Origin: Bordetella genomosp. 7
GTDB lineage: Bacteria > Pseudomonadota > Gammaproteobacteria > Burkholderiales > Burkholderiaceae_B
Assembly: GCF_002261265.1 (NCBI RefSeq)
Contig: NZ_NEVK01000008.1
Span: forward strand, 372,001 to 436,000
Direction: 5' to 3'
DNA length: 64,000 bases
Positions 27,792 to 36,983 of the stretch are shown piece by piece. Every line of letters begins with the position of its first letter. Position 1 is the first letter of the stretch. Both the position numbers and the translations under genes were made by a program. A model generated the notes under the pieces. That model saw nothing but the letters and a program-made list of their open reading frames with translations. It was not told the origin of the DNA and did not search any database.

Positions 27792-28352
27792 ATGGGCAAC
27801 CGACTTTCCGCCGTGGCGACGCGCACCGGCGATGACGGCACCACCGGCCTGGGCGACGGCAGCCGCACCGGCAAAGACGCTCCCCGCATTGCCGCGCTGG
27901 GTGATGTAGATGAACTGAACAGCGTCATCGGCCTGCTGCGCACCGAGTCCCTGCCCGACGACGTACAGGCCGATCTGGGCGTCATCCAGAACGACTTGTT
28001 CGACCTGGGCGCCGAACTATGCATTCCCGGCCACACGGCCATCGAGCCCGGCCAGCTGGCCTTCCTGGATGAACGCCTGGCCCATTACAACGGCCCCTTG
28101 CCGCCGCTGCGCGAGTTCATACTGCCGGGCGGATGCCGTGCCGCGGCGCTGGCGCACCTGGCGCGCACCGTGGCCCGCCGCGCCGAGCGCGCCGTGGTCG
28201 CCCTGGGCCGCGTCGAGCAATTGAACGCGCCGGTACGCCAGTACCTTAACCGCCTGTCAGACCTGATGTTCGTGCTGGCCCGCCACCTCAATGGCGCGCA
28301 AGGCACCGGCGATGTGTTCTGGACGAGCCGCCATTCGCGCGTGCAGCCCTAG
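27792..28352 (+). CDS. Cob(I)alamin adenosyltransferase, PduO type
   Basis: 186 residues. MGNRLSAVATRTGDDGTTGLGDGSR is the ATP-binding N-terminal loop of PduO-type ATRs, followed by LGDVDELNSVIG, REFILPGG and the helix LARTVARRAERAVVAL with the conserved R-R-A-E-R. It transfers adenosyl from ATP to reduced cobalamin. No other cobalamin genes are in the window, so it probably supports corrinoid salvage for a B12-dependent enzyme elsewhere. Confidence 0.93.
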   Translation: MGNRLSAVATRTGDDGTTGLGDGSRTGKDAPRIAALGDVDELNSVIGLLRTESLPDDVQADLGVIQNDLFDLGAELCIPGHTAIEPGQLAFLDERLAHYNGPLPPLREFILPGGCRAAALAHLARTVARRAERAVVALGRVEQLNAPVRQYLNRLSDLMFVLARHLNGAQGTGDVFWTSRHSRVQP

Positions 28353-28364
28353 ACGGCGGCCTTT

Positions 28365-28386
28365 ATAGACCTGCCTGCGCGTCATC
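28365..28386. repeat. 22-bp direct repeat, left copy (flanks rmlBDC)
   Basis: ATAGACCTGCCTGCGCGTCA plus TC, ending directly before the rmlB ATG. An identical copy lies at 30936-30957, 38 bp after the rmlC stop. Confidence 0.9.
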
Positions 28387-29448
28387 ATGAGTATCCTCGT
28401 CACCGGCGGCGCCGGCTTCATCGGATCCAACTTCGTTCTGCGATGGCTCGAACAGACGGACGAGCCCATCGTGAACCTGGACAAGCTGACGTACGCCGGG
28501 CATGCCGGCAACCTGGAAAGCGTGCGTGGCGATCCACGGCACCAGCTGGTGCAGGGCGACATCGCCGACCACGCCCTGGTTGCGCGCCTGCTGCGCACCC
28601 ACCGCCCGCGCGCCGTGCTGAACTTCGCGGCAGAGTCGCACGTCGATCGCGCCATACGCACCCCCGGCGCATTCATACACACCAACGTGACCGGCACATT
28701 CCAGTTGCTGGAAGCGGTGCGCACCTATTGGCTGTCGCTGGACGACGCCGCGCGCGCCGGCTTCCGCTACTTGCAGGTGTCTACCGATGAAGTCTATGGG
28801 TCGCTCGAGCCCGACGCCCCGCCCGCCGCCGAAGGCGATGTGTACCGGCCCAATAACCCCTATTCGGCCAGCAAGGCCGCGGGCGACCACCTGGCGCGCG
28901 CCTATTGGCAAACCTACGGGCTGCCCGTATTGACGACCCATTGCCCGAACAATTATGGGCCGCGCCAGTATCCCGAAAAGCTGATACCGCTGCTGATTCA
29001 TCATGCGCTGGCCGGCAGGCCGCTGCCCTTGTATGGCGACGGCTCGCATGTGCGCGACTGGCTGTATGTGGATGACCATTGCGATGGCCTGCGGCGCGTA
29101 CTCGAAGGGGGCGAACCGGGCCAGGCATACCATATCGGCGCCAACCAGGAACGCAGCAACCTGCAGGTGGCGCGGGCCGTGTGCGCGCTGCTGGACGCGT
29201 GGCGTCCGCGCGCAGACCACCGCCCGCATGACGAGCTGATCTGCTTCGTACAAGACCGCCCCGGGCACGACAGGCGCTACGGTATCGATGCCGGCAAGAT
29301 CCGCCGCGAACTCCGGTGGCAACCGATGCACGACTTCGACACCGGCCTGCGCGCCACCGTGCAGTGGTATCTGGATCACCCCGATTGGGTCGCAGGCGTG
29401 GCAGGGGGGGCCTATCGCCATTGGTTGCAGACGCAGTACGCGCCATGA
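28387..29448 (+). CDS. rmlB: dTDP-glucose 4,6-dehydratase
   Basis: 353 residues. An extended SDR enzyme that makes dTDP-4-keto-6-deoxyglucose. Seen: NAD motif VTGGAGFIGSNFVLRW, NFAAESHVDRAI, the STDEVYGSLE active-site block with Asp/Glu, YSASKAAGDHLARAY (catalytic Tyr/Lys), NNYGPRQYPEKLIPL and YGDGSHVRDWLYVDDHC. First gene of rmlBDC; its stop overlaps the rmlD start (ATGA). No rmlA gene (glucose-1-phosphate thymidylyltransferase) is present in the window. Confidence 0.96.
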   Translation: MSILVTGGAGFIGSNFVLRWLEQTDEPIVNLDKLTYAGHAGNLESVRGDPRHQLVQGDIADHALVARLLRTHRPRAVLNFAAESHVDRAIRTPGAFIHTNVTGTFQLLEAVRTYWLSLDDAARAGFRYLQVSTDEVYGSLEPDAPPAAEGDVYRPNNPYSASKAAGDHLARAYWQTYGLPVLTTHCPNNYGPRQYPEKLIPLLIHHALAGRPLPLYGDGSHVRDWLYVDDHCDGLRRVLEGGEPGQAYHIGANQERSNLQVARAVCALLDAWRPRADHRPHDELICFVQDRPGHDRRYGIDAGKIRRELRWQPMHDFDTGLRATVQWYLDHPDWVAGVAGGAYRHWLQTQYAP

Positions 29449-30356
29449 ACATCCTGCTGCTGGGCGCCACGGGCCAGATCGGCAACGCCTTGCGGCGCAC
29501 ACTCTTGCCGCTGGGCCGCGTCGTCGCGCCCTCGCGAGCGCAGGCAGACCTGGCCGATCTGGACAGCCTGGCCGAATACTTGCGCGCGCAGTCGCCCGAC
29601 ATCATCGTGAACGCGGCCGCTCATACCGCCGTTGACGCCGCCGAGGCCGACGAGGGTTCCGCCCGGCGCATCAATGCCGATGCCGTGGCGATAATGGCCG
29701 CGCAGGCGCGCAACAGCGGCGCGGTGCTGGTGCACTATTCCACGGATTATGTCTTCGACGGAAGCAAGCCGGCGCCCTATATCGAAACGGATACGCCACG
29801 CCCCTTGAACGCATACGGCCGTTCCAAGCTGGCCGCCGAGCATGCCATCGCGGCAAGCGGCTGCCGCGCGCTGGTGTTGCGCACCAGCTGGGTTTACGCA
29901 GCGCACGGCAGAAATTTTGTAAAGACCGTACTGGAACTGGCCCGCCAACGTGAAACACTGCGCGTGGTGGCAGACCAGGTCGGCAGCCCCACATCGGCCG
30001 AGCTGGTGGCCGACGTCACCGCGTTGGCGCTGGCAGCCCACCACAGACATCAGTTGGCCGATGGCATTTACCACCTGACGGCGGCCGGCAGCACCACCTG
30101 GCACCAGCTGGCCTGCCACACCGTGCAGCGCGCGCATGAACGGGGCATGGTGTTGCGGCTGCAACCGCAGCGCATACAGGCCATCGGCACGGAAGACTAT
30201 CCCCTGCCGGCGCCCCGGCCGCGCAATTCCCGGCTCGATACGGGCCGGTTGGCCGCCGCCCTGGGGTTGCAGTTGCCCGACTGGACCGCCCACCTCGAGC
30301 TCACCATCGATGACCTTGTGCGCCACGCGAACGAAACCCGGCAGAGTCCGCCATGA
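29445..30356 (+). CDS. rmlD: dTDP-4-dehydrorhamnose reductase
   Basis: 303 residues from the ATG at 29445 (MNILLLGATGQIGNALRRTL). It reduces dTDP-4-keto-L-rhamnose to dTDP-L-rhamnose. Motifs: GATGQIG, DIIVNAAAHTAVDAAEAD, HYSTDYVFDGSKPAPY, YGRSKLAAEHAI and LRTSWVYAAHGRNFVKT. It is translationally coupled at both ends, with 4-bp ATGA overlaps with rmlB and rmlC. Confidence 0.95.
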   Translation: MNILLLGATGQIGNALRRTLLPLGRVVAPSRAQADLADLDSLAEYLRAQSPDIIVNAAAHTAVDAAEADEGSARRINADAVAIMAAQARNSGAVLVHYSTDYVFDGSKPAPYIETDTPRPLNAYGRSKLAAEHAIAASGCRALVLRTSWVYAAHGRNFVKTVLELARQRETLRVVADQVGSPTSAELVADVTALALAAHHRHQLADGIYHLTAAGSTTWHQLACHTVQRAHERGMVLRLQPQRIQAIGTEDYPLPAPRPRNSRLDTGRLAAALGLQLPDWTAHLELTIDDLVRHANETRQSPP

Positions 30357-30898
30357 AAGTCACGCCGCTTGCCATTGCCGATGTGTTGCTGATCGAGCCC
30401 GACGTCCACAGCGACGCGCGCGGCTACTTCTTCGAGAGCTACAACGCCGCGCGGCTGAATGCCGCATTGGCGCGCACGCCGCAGTTCGTGCAGGATAATC
30501 ACTCGCGTTCGGTGCGCCACGTCGTGCGTGGGCTTCATTACCAGATCCGCCGGCCGCAGGCCAAGCTGGTGCGCGTCGCGGCGGGTGCGATATTCGATGT
30601 GGCGGTGGACCTGCGCCGCTCATCGCCCACGTTCGGCAAATGGACGGGGGCTGTCCTGTCGGCCGACAACAAGCGCCAGCTATGGGTGCCCGAAGGTTTT
30701 GCGCACGGCTTCATGGTGCTGACCGATGTGGCGGAAACCCTGTACAAGGCTACCGACTACTACGCGCCCGAATACGAGCGATGCATCATATGGAACGACC
30801 CGTGCATCGGCATCGATTGGCCCGACGTCGGGGAAGTCATTCTGTCTGACAAAGACAAGCGCGGCGCGGCCTTGAAAGACGCCGACACCTACGATTGA
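30353..30898 (+). CDS. rmlC: dTDP-4-dehydrorhamnose 3,5-epimerase
   Basis: 181 residues. A cupin epimerase. Seen: VLLIEPDVHSDARGYFFESYN, QDNHSRSVRHVVRGLHYQ (catalytic His), GAIFDVAVDLR (Asp), WVPEGFAHGFMVLTD and YYAPEYERCIIWNDP. It ends the rml cluster. With rmlB and rmlD it supplies the last three steps to dTDP-L-rhamnose. The O-antigen locus 10 kb downstream may be a consumer (inference). Confidence 0.95.
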   Translation: MKVTPLAIADVLLIEPDVHSDARGYFFESYNAARLNAALARTPQFVQDNHSRSVRHVVRGLHYQIRRPQAKLVRVAAGAIFDVAVDLRRSSPTFGKWTGAVLSADNKRQLWVPEGFAHGFMVLTDVAETLYKATDYYAPEYERCIIWNDPCIGIDWPDVGEVILSDKDKRGAALKDADTYD

Positions 30899-30935
30899 TG
30901 CCGGCGCGCGCCTCGTCAATGTCGGACGCCGGCCA

Positions 30936-30957
30936 ATAGACCTGCCTGCGCGTCATC
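30936..30957. repeat. 22-bp direct repeat, right copy (flanks rmlBDC)
   Basis: Identical to 28365-28386. Both copies are also preceded by GGCC plus a short A/T stretch. Here no ATG follows (GTTGTG instead), so this copy does not introduce a gene. Confidence 0.9.
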
Positions 30958-30969
30958 GTTGTGCCATCA

Positions 30970-30999
30970 GGTGTCTGACACCGTAGGGTGTCAGACACC
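30970..30999. repeat. Single palindromic hairpin of the GGTGTC-N-GACACC family
   Basis: GGTGTCTGACACC (30970-30982), a GTAG loop, and GGTGTCAGACACC (30987-30999) form a perfect 13-bp stem. It lies between convergent rmlC and lipA, the same kind of position as the two tandem arrays. It could serve as a bidirectional terminator. Confidence 0.88.
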
Positions 31000-31049
31000 G
31001 GCTCTCAGGCGACGGACGCCATGCCGGCGCGCGCAAGCGTGTGCACAGC

Positions 31050-32048
31050 TTAGTTCACACCCGCGGCATGGGCCTGCTGGTCGGCATGGTACGACGACCG
31101 CACCATGGCGCCCACCGCCGCGTGGCTGAAGCCCATGGCATAGGCTTCGCGCTCGAACATCGCGAACGTGTCGGGATGCACATAGCGCAGCACCGGCAGG
31201 TGATGTTCGGACGGCTGCAGGTATTGACCGATGGTGAGCATGTCTACGTCATGCGCACGCATGTCGCGCATGACCTGCAGGATTTCTTCGTCGGTTTCGC
31301 CCAGGCCCAGCATCAGGCCCGATTTGGTGGGCACTTCGGGATGCAGCTTCTTGAACTCGGCCAGCAGCTTCAGCGAATGCGCGTAGTCCGACCCCGGCCG
31401 CGCTTGCTTGTACAGGCGCGGCACGGTTTCCAGATTGTGGTTCATGACATCGGGCGGGCCGGCGTTCAGGATGGCCAGCGCACGCTCCAGGCGGCCACGG
31501 AAGTCGGGCACCAGCACTTCGATGCGCGTCTGGGGCGACAGCGCGCGGATGCGCGAAATGCAATCGACGAAATGGGCCGCGCCGCCGTCGCGCAGGTCGT
31601 CGCGGTCTACCGAGGTGATCACCACATACGACAGCTTCAGCGCGGCGATGGTGCGCGCCAGGTTCTCGGGTTCGTCGGCGTCGAGCGGATCGGGGCGCCC
31701 ATGGCCGACATCACAGAACGGGCAACGCCGCGTGCATTTATCGCCCATGATCATGAAGGTGGCCGTGCCCTTGCCGAAACATTCGCCGATATTGGGGCAG
31801 GACGCTTCTTCGCACACCGTGTGCAGATTGTGCTCGCGCAGGATGCGTTTGATGTCGTAGAAGCGCGAGCCCGGCGCGGCGGCCTTGACGCGGATCCACT
31901 CGGGCTTTTTCAGGCGCTCGGCCGGCACGACCTTGATGGGAATGCGCGACGTCTTGGCCTGCGACTTCTGCTTCTGGGTGGCGTCGTAGGCGGCCGGCGC
32001 CCCGGATTGCGGATCATTCGGGGAAACAGAGGGCTCGAGCGTGGACAT
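31050..32048 (-). CDS. lipA: Lipoyl synthase
   Basis: 332 residues. A radical-SAM enzyme that inserts two sulfurs into octanoyl-protein. It has both Fe-S clusters: the auxiliary C-x4-C-x5-C ([15 protein letters not shown]) and the radical-SAM C-x3-C-x2-C ([10 protein letters not shown]). It also has [10 protein letters not shown] and [14 protein letters not shown], and the ending is normal. A putative -10 (TAAAAT) on its strand overlaps the lipB stop at 32107-32112, suggesting its own promoter within the ybeD-lipB-lipA run. Confidence 0.97.
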   Translation of the reverse strand: MSTLEPSVSPNDPQSGAPAAYDATQKQKSQAKTSRIPIKVVPAERLKKPEWIRVKAAAPGSRFYDIKRILREHNLHTVCEEASCPNIGECFGKGTATFMIMGDKCTRRCPFCDVGHGRPDPLDADEPENLARTIAALKLSYVVITSVDRDDLRDGGAAHFVDCISRIRALSPQTRIEVLVPDFRGRLERALAILNAGPPDVMNHNLETVPRLYKQARPGSDYAHSLKLLAEFKKLHPEVPTKSGLMLGLGETDEEILQVMRDMRAHDVDMLTIGQYLQPSEHHLPVLRYVHPDTFAMFEREAYAMGFSHAAVGAMVRSSYHADQQAHAAGVN

Positions 32049-32109
32049 TCGTCACCTTCGTCATGACCGCGCCGGCAGACAGCGGCAAGGTCCGGTAAAA
32101 AAAGGCATT

Positions 32110-32751
32110 TTAGCGCGTTACCCCGTCGGGCTCCGGCAACGCGGCCAGCAGCCGCTCGGCCAGCCGCTGGCCGACGCGCTCCAGGTCGCAGCGCGCGCCG
32201 CACGCGGCCATGTCGACGGTGGCCAGGCCGGCGTAGCCGCAGGGGTTGATGCCCAGGAAAGGCGCGAGGTCCATGTCGACGTTCAGCGCCACCCCATGAT
32301 ACGCGTAGCCATTGCGGATCTTGATGCCCAGCGCGGCGATCTTGGCCAGCTCGCCGCCGGGCCCGCGCGGCACGTACACGCCGGGCGCGCCCGGCTGCCG
32401 GCACGCATCGGCCACGCCGAAGTCGGCCAGCGTGCCTATGGCGGCGTCTTCGAGCAGCCGCACGTATTCGCGCACAAACAGGCCCGCGCGCCGCAGGTCG
32501 AACAACGCATAGGCCACCACCTGCCCCGGCCCGTGGTAGGTGACCTGGCCGCCGCGATCGCACATCACCACGGGAATGTCGCCCGGGTTCAACAGGTGTT
32601 CGGGTTTGCCCGCCTGCCCCAGGGTGTACACCGGGGCGTGTTCGCACAACCAGACCTGGTCGGGCGTGTGGCGGGCGCGCGCGGCCGTGAAGGCCTGCAT
32701 GTCGTGCCAGACCGCGGCGTAATCGGCCGGTCGGGTCAGCCACCGGATCAT
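32110..32751 (-). CDS. lipB: Octanoyl-[ACP]:protein transferase
   Basis: 213 residues. It transfers octanoyl from ACP to lipoyl domains. Seen: [41 protein letters not shown] (RGGxxTxHxPGQ motif), [22 protein letters not shown] (catalytic Lys) and [10 protein letters not shown] (catalytic Cys). It lies between ybeD and lipA, the classical order. Confidence 0.96.
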   Translation of the reverse strand: MIRWLTRPADYAAVWHDMQAFTAARARHTPDQVWLCEHAPVYTLGQAGKPEHLLNPGDIPVVMCDRGGQVTYHGPGQVVAYALFDLRRAGLFVREYVRLLEDAAIGTLADFGVADACRQPGAPGVYVPRGPGGELAKIAALGIKIRNGYAYHGVALNVDMDLAPFLGINPCGYAGLATVDMAACGARCDLERVGQRLAERLLAALPEPDGVTR

Positions 32752-32773
32752 GGCGCGCGCCTGGCGGTTTGCG

Positions 32774-33073
32774 TTACAGCACGATGGACACCATGGGGTG
32801 CCCGTGCAGCGCGCGATACAGGTTATCGAGCTGCTCTCGAGAGGTGGCCCGCACGGTGAACGTCAGCCCCACGTAATTGCCACCCTTGCTGGGGCGCATT
32901 TCCACCGTGGCGGGATCGAAGCCCGGATCGAATTGCCGCACCACGTCGGTCATGGTCTGGGCAAAGTCGGGGTGCTGCTTTCCCATTACCTTGATGGGAA
33001 AGTCCGACGGGTATTCGATCAGGGACTCTTCGGGAGGGATATGGTGCATGGTCGGCTCGGCGCGCTGGCTCAC
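32774..33073 (-). CDS. ybeD: YbeD family (DUF493) small protein
   Basis: 99 residues. [27 protein letters not shown] and [37 protein letters not shown] identify DUF493. The GTG at 33073 overlaps the stop of the upstream gene (GTGA); a downstream ATG at 33049 ([12 protein letters not shown]) is an equally possible start. It is conserved next to lipB; the exact role is unknown, with a regulatory link to lipoate enzymes suspected for the family. Confidence 0.9.
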   Translation of the reverse strand: MSQRAEPTMHHIPPEESLIEYPSDFPIKVMGKQHPDFAQTMTDVVRQFDPGFDPATVEMRPSKGGNYVGLTFTVRATSREQLDNLYRALHGHPMVSIVL

Positions 33074-33936
33074 AGGGCGGCGATACGGGCATCATACCCC
33101 GCACGCAGCCGGGCATAAACGGGGCCAGGTTTGCCACTGCCCACCGGCTTGCCGTCCAGCGTGGTCACCGGCAGCACCTCTTTGGTGGCAGAGGTCACCA
33201 TCAGCTCATCCGCGTTGGCGACTTCTTGCTGCGACAATGGCCGCGCCTCGAAATCGATACCGGCTTCCTCGGCCAGCTCGCCCATCAGGCCATAGCGAAT
33301 GCCTTCCAGGATAAGGTTGTTCTTGGGCGGCGCCAGCAGCTTGCCGCCGGAAACCACCCAGATATTGCTGGAAGAGCCTTCGGTGAGGAAGCCATCGCGG
33401 AACTGCGCCACTTCGTCCACGCCCGCATCCACCGCTTGCTGCCGCGCGAGCACGTTGCCCAGCAGCGAGACCGACTTGATTTCGCAATGCAGCCAGCGTT
33501 CGTCCGGAATACTGATCAGGCTGACGCCTTTTTCGCGCTGCGCCGCCGACGGCGGGTTGAACACGGTGGCCATGCCGAACACCGTGGGGGCGATGTCCTG
33601 CGGCGGGAAGGCGTGGTCGCGCTTGTATACGCCGCGCGTGACCTGCAGGTACACGATGCACGTAGGGGTGGCCGAACGGCGCGCCAGTTCGCCGATGACG
33701 TCGACCCACGCGTCGCGCGACATGGGTTGCGCGATGCGCAGCGCCTTCAGGCTGCGGTCGAGCCGGTCCAGGTGTTCGGCCATGCGGAATGGCTTGCCGT
33801 TGTACACCGGCACGACTTCGTAGATGCCGTCGCCGAAAATGAACCCCCGGTCCAGCACCGAGATCCTGGCCTGGTCGGCCCGCGTGAATTCACCGTTGAG
33901 ATATACCTGGCTGTCGCCCGGCATGCCCGGAATCAT
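33070..33936 (-). CDS. dat: D-amino-acid aminotransferase (class IV PLP)
   Basis: 288 residues from the Met at 33936 (MIPGMPGDSQVYLNGEFTRA), with GGAG upstream. Fold-type IV blocks: LDRGFIFGDGIYEVVPVYNGKPFRMAEHLDRL, CEIKSVSLLGNVLARQQA (catalytic Lys), FLTEGSSSNIW and EVLPVTTLDGKPVGSGKPGPVYARLR. It interconverts D-alanine and D-glutamate. It stands between dacC, which releases D-Ala from the wall, and ybeD. This order is conserved in beta-proteobacteria. Confidence 0.92.
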   Translation of the reverse strand: MIPGMPGDSQVYLNGEFTRADQARISVLDRGFIFGDGIYEVVPVYNGKPFRMAEHLDRLDRSLKALRIAQPMSRDAWVDVIGELARRSATPTCIVYLQVTRGVYKRDHAFPPQDIAPTVFGMATVFNPPSAAQREKGVSLISIPDERWLHCEIKSVSLLGNVLARQQAVDAGVDEVAQFRDGFLTEGSSSNIWVVSGGKLLAPPKNNLILEGIRYGLMGELAEEAGIDFEARPLSQQEVANADELMVTSATKEVLPVTTLDGKPVGSGKPGPVYARLRAGYDARIAAL

Positions 33937-33956
33937 GGATGGCTCCTGAAAAGATC

Positions 33957-33977
33957 CGGGGCGGCAACGCCGCCCCG
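33957..33977 (-). terminator. Hairpin between dacC and dat
   Basis: CGGGGCGGC-AAC-GCCGCCCCG, 9-bp perfect stem. On the minus strand it is followed by GGATCTTTTC, a short T-run, so it may end the dacC transcript; on the plus strand it is followed by TAAAAAAA. Confidence 0.55.
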
Positions 33978-33988
33978 TAAAAAAAGGG

Positions 33989-35233
33989 TTACTGGAACTT
34001 GCGCTTGACCATATCGACCAGACGGCCAAAGAACCCGGCGCGCTCGACCGCGTCTTGCACCACCAGCGGTTCGGTGCGCAGCACCTTGCCGTCGAGCGTG
34101 AGCTGCAGGGTGCCGACCTGCTGGCCCTTGGACAGCGGCGCCACCAGCGGATCGGTGCGCTGCGCCACGGGCTTGATATCGCCCGCCTTGCCGCGCGGCA
34201 CGGTCAGCGACACGGGGTTGGGAGGCCCGAGCTTGACCGTTTCAACGGTGCCTTCCCAGACGCGCGCATCGACGCCCGGCTGGCTCTTGTCGTACAGCGT
34301 CACGGTGTCGAAATTCTGGAAGCTCCAGTTGAGCAGCTTCAGGCTTTCTTCGGCGCGCGTGGCCTCGCTGTCGGCGCCGGCCAGCACGCTGAGCACGCGG
34401 CGGTCGCCACGTATGGCGGTAGACACCAGGCAATAGCCCGCGGCGTCAGTGTGGCCCGTCTTCATGCCGTCGACCGAGGGGTCGGCCCACAGCAGGCGGT
34501 TGCGATTGGGCTGGGTGATCTTGTTGTACGTAAATTCTTTTTGCTTGTAGTAGTGGTAGTACTCGGGATGGTCGCGGATCAGCGCGGCCGACAACAAGGC
34601 CAGGTCGGCCACGGTGGTGATGTGCTGCGGGTCGGGCAGCCCCGTGGCGTTCATGAAGTGCGTGCGCGTCATGCCCAGCCGCTGGGCTTCCTGGTTCATG
34701 ATGGCGGCGAACGCCGACTCGCTGCCGCCCACGGCTTCGGCCAGCGCCACGGACGCATCGTTGCCCGATTGCACAATGACGCCCTGCAGAAGTTCGTCAA
34801 CGGTAACGGGCTTGCGCGGCTCGATGAACATGCGGGAACCGCCCGTGCGCCATGCCTGCTCGGAAACAGGCACCTGCTGCTCGAGCGTGATGCGCTTTTC
34901 TTTCAGGGCGTTGAACACCACATACGCCGTCATGATCTTGGTCAGCGACGCCGGCTCGATCTGCGTATCGGGGTTGGATGCGGCAAGCACCTGACCGCTG
35001 GTGACATCGACGGTGATCCATGCGCGCGCCGCGATGGTGGGCGCGGGCACGGCCGACAGTTCCACCACAGGTGTCGTCGCCGCCGCGGCAGGCGCGGTGC
35101 TGGACACGGGCGCCGCCGGCTGCTGTTGTGCCCACGCCGGCGCCGACGCGTACATCAGCGCAGACAGGACGGCGCCGGCCACGGCCTGGCGAGTGAACAC
35201 AACGGAAGTCGGACGGATACGGTTTATTTTCAT
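33989..35233 (-). CDS. dacC: D-alanyl-D-alanine carboxypeptidase (PBP5/6 family)
   Basis: 414 residues from the Met at 35233 (MKINRIRPTSVVFTRQAVAG), with a signal peptide ending near APAWA-QQQP and a Pro/Ala/Thr linker. The active-site trio is S-x-x-K in EPASLTKIM, S-x-N in QSGNDAS and K-T-G in GMKTGHTDAAGY. A C-terminal amphipathic anchor (FGRLVDMVKRKF) holds it to the inner membrane. It trims terminal D-Ala from peptidoglycan pentapeptides. Confidence 0.95.
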   Translation of the reverse strand: MKINRIRPTSVVFTRQAVAGAVLSALMYASAPAWAQQQPAAPVSSTAPAAAATTPVVELSAVPAPTIAARAWITVDVTSGQVLAASNPDTQIEPASLTKIMTAYVVFNALKEKRITLEQQVPVSEQAWRTGGSRMFIEPRKPVTVDELLQGVIVQSGNDASVALAEAVGGSESAFAAIMNQEAQRLGMTRTHFMNATGLPDPQHITTVADLALLSAALIRDHPEYYHYYKQKEFTYNKITQPNRNRLLWADPSVDGMKTGHTDAAGYCLVSTAIRGDRRVLSVLAGADSEATRAEESLKLLNWSFQNFDTVTLYDKSQPGVDARVWEGTVETVKLGPPNPVSLTVPRGKAGDIKPVAQRTDPLVAPLSKGQQVGTLQLTLDGKVLRTEPLVVQDAVERAGFFGRLVDMVKRKFQ

Positions 35234-35378
35234 TAGCACGAAGATTCCACGGTCAAGAGCCGCCCAGCGGGCGCAAAGCTGCAACATTATAGGAGCGGGA
35301 TAAGACTGCACGGGCGCGATAATGTTCCTTGCCATGCCGGCATGGCAGCGCCAGGGGCGCCCATCGGCGCGCCGCGCG

Positions 35379-36032
35379 TCAATCGAGGGCCACTTTCAGG
35401 CGGGCGTTCACCAGTGCGCGCAGCACCAGGAGCTTGCCGTGGAAAAAGTGCGATGCGCCCGGCACCACGACCACCGGCACGTCGCGCGGGCGCGCCCAGT
35501 CGAGCGTTTCCGACAGCGGCACCACTTCGTCCTGCTCGCCATGCACCATCAGGGTATCGGCAGGCACGTCGACTTCCTGTTCCTGAAAACGCTGCACGGC
35601 GGCCCCCATCAGCATCAACGCGGCGGGCAGCGCGGTGTCGCCGGCCGCGGCAAGGCCCGCGTAGGTCTGCGCGGCCACGGCCGTGCCGAACGAAAACCCG
35701 GCCAGCACCCAAGGCGCCTGGGCCAGCTCGGGGTAGCGTTCGCGCACCTGGGCCACCAACCCCAGCATGTCGCGCGTTTCGCCGCGCGCCTTGTCGAACT
35801 GGCCTTCCGACTTGCCCACGCCGCGGAAGTCCGGCCGCACGGCCATCAGGCCTTGTTGCACGCAGGCGCGCGCGATGGTGGTGACCACCTTGTTATCGCG
35901 GGCGCCTCCCTGCAGCGAATGCGGATGCAGCACCAGGGCCCAGCCTCGGGGCGACCCGGCGGGTCGGTCGATGGCGCAATCAATGACACCGGCCTCGCCG
36001 GTGTAGGTTTCGGTGTCGGTACGTGCAGACAT
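35379..36032 (-). CDS. Alpha/beta hydrolase (CocE/NonD-like, small)
   Basis: 217 residues. LVLHPHSLQGGARDNKVV, RPDFRGVGKSEG, the nucleophile elbow GFSFGTAVA, VHGEQDEVVPL (Asp) and PGASHFFHGK (His) give a complete Ser-Asp-His triad. This matches the widespread 210-220-residue family (COG2945). The substrate is unknown. It appears monocistronic, divergent from birA. Confidence 0.88.
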   Translation of the reverse strand: MSARTDTETYTGEAGVIDCAIDRPAGSPRGWALVLHPHSLQGGARDNKVVTTIARACVQQGLMAVRPDFRGVGKSEGQFDKARGETRDMLGLVAQVRERYPELAQAPWVLAGFSFGTAVAAQTYAGLAAAGDTALPAALMLMGAAVQRFQEQEVDVPADTLMVHGEQDEVVPLSETLDWARPRDVPVVVVPGASHFFHGKLLVLRALVNARLKVALD

Positions 36033-36122
36033 GGGAAAAGCGTCAAAATAGGGTTGGCAGCCTGCATGTTACCAACCCCGCCTGCGCCGTAAAGGCGGTC
36101 GCGGTGCCCTACAATCGCGCCC

Positions 36123-36983
36123 ATGCTTACTGACGCCCGCCACACCGATCTGCCCGCGCCCGATGCGCTGGCGCGCGAGCTGTCCGCGCGGCTGGAAGAC
36201 TTCCAGTCCATCGCGTGGACGGCCAGCACCGGCTCCACCAACGCCGACCTGCTGGCGCGCGCCCGCGCGGGAGCCGGCACGTGGCTGCTGGGCACGCACC
36301 TGCAGCAGACCGGCCGCGGCCGCGCCGGGCGACCCTGGCAGAACCGCAGCGGAGCGGCGCTGATGTTTTCCTGTGCGTTTCCGGTACGCATGCCGGCCAG
36401 CCGCCTGCCGGCGCTGTCGCCGCTGGCCGGCATGGCCGCGTGCGAAGCGCTGCGCAGCCTGGCGGGCGGCGCGCCGGTGCTGTGCGTCAAGTGGCCCAAC
36501 GACATTCAATGGCACGACGCCAAACTGGCCGGCGTGCTGGTCGAAACCACGCGCGACCCCGCCGTGCCGGGCGGCTATGCCGTCGTCATCGGCATGGGGG
36601 TGAACCTGCGGGACGCCGACACCCTGTCGCAGGCGCTGGGGCGGCCCGTGGCCGACTGGACCTTGGTGGCCGAGCAGGCGGGCGGCGCGGCGGCCGCCGC
36701 CGCCGATATCGTCAGCGCCGTGGCGCGGGCGTGGCAGGCGGCGGTACGCGAATTCGAAACCGGCGGCTTTGCCGCATTCCAGCGCCGCTACGCCGCCGTG
36801 GACGCACTGAAGGGCCGCGAGGTCAATGTCATCGACCAGGGCGCCGTGTTGTTCAGCGGCACGGCCGACGGCCTGAGCGACGACGGCCGGCTGTATATCC
36901 AGACGGCCAGCGAACGGGTGCCCGTATCCGTGGGCGAAATCTCGATCCGGCCCACGGCCGCCCTGGCGGGGAACCGCTCATGA
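36123..36983 (+). CDS. birA: Biotin--[acetyl-CoA-carboxylase] ligase
   Basis: 286 residues. It activates biotin and attaches it to the BCCP lysine. Seen: TGSTNADLLARA, QQTGRGRAGRPWQ (biotinyl-AMP loop), CVKWPNDIQWHDAKLAGVLVE and GMGVNL. It lacks an N-terminal helix-turn-helix, so it is a pure ligase, not a repressor. The stop overlaps the coaX start (ATGA). Confidence 0.93.
   Translation: MLTDARHTDLPAPDALARELSARLEDFQSIAWTASTGSTNADLLARARAGAGTWLLGTHLQQTGRGRAGRPWQNRSGAALMFSCAFPVRMPASRLPALSPLAGMAACEALRSLAGGAPVLCVKWPNDIQWHDAKLAGVLVETTRDPAVPGGYAVVIGMGVNLRDADTLSQALGRPVADWTLVAEQAGGAAAAAADIVSAVARAWQAAVREFETGGFAAFQRRYAAVDALKGREVNVIDQGAVLFSGTADGLSDDGRLYIQTASERVPVSVGEISIRPTAALAGNRS

Noticed and set aside
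30970..30999. Insertion-sequence or MITE end at the single hairpin
   Set aside because: No target-site duplication, no terminal repeat partner and no transposase. It is better described as one member of the palindrome family.
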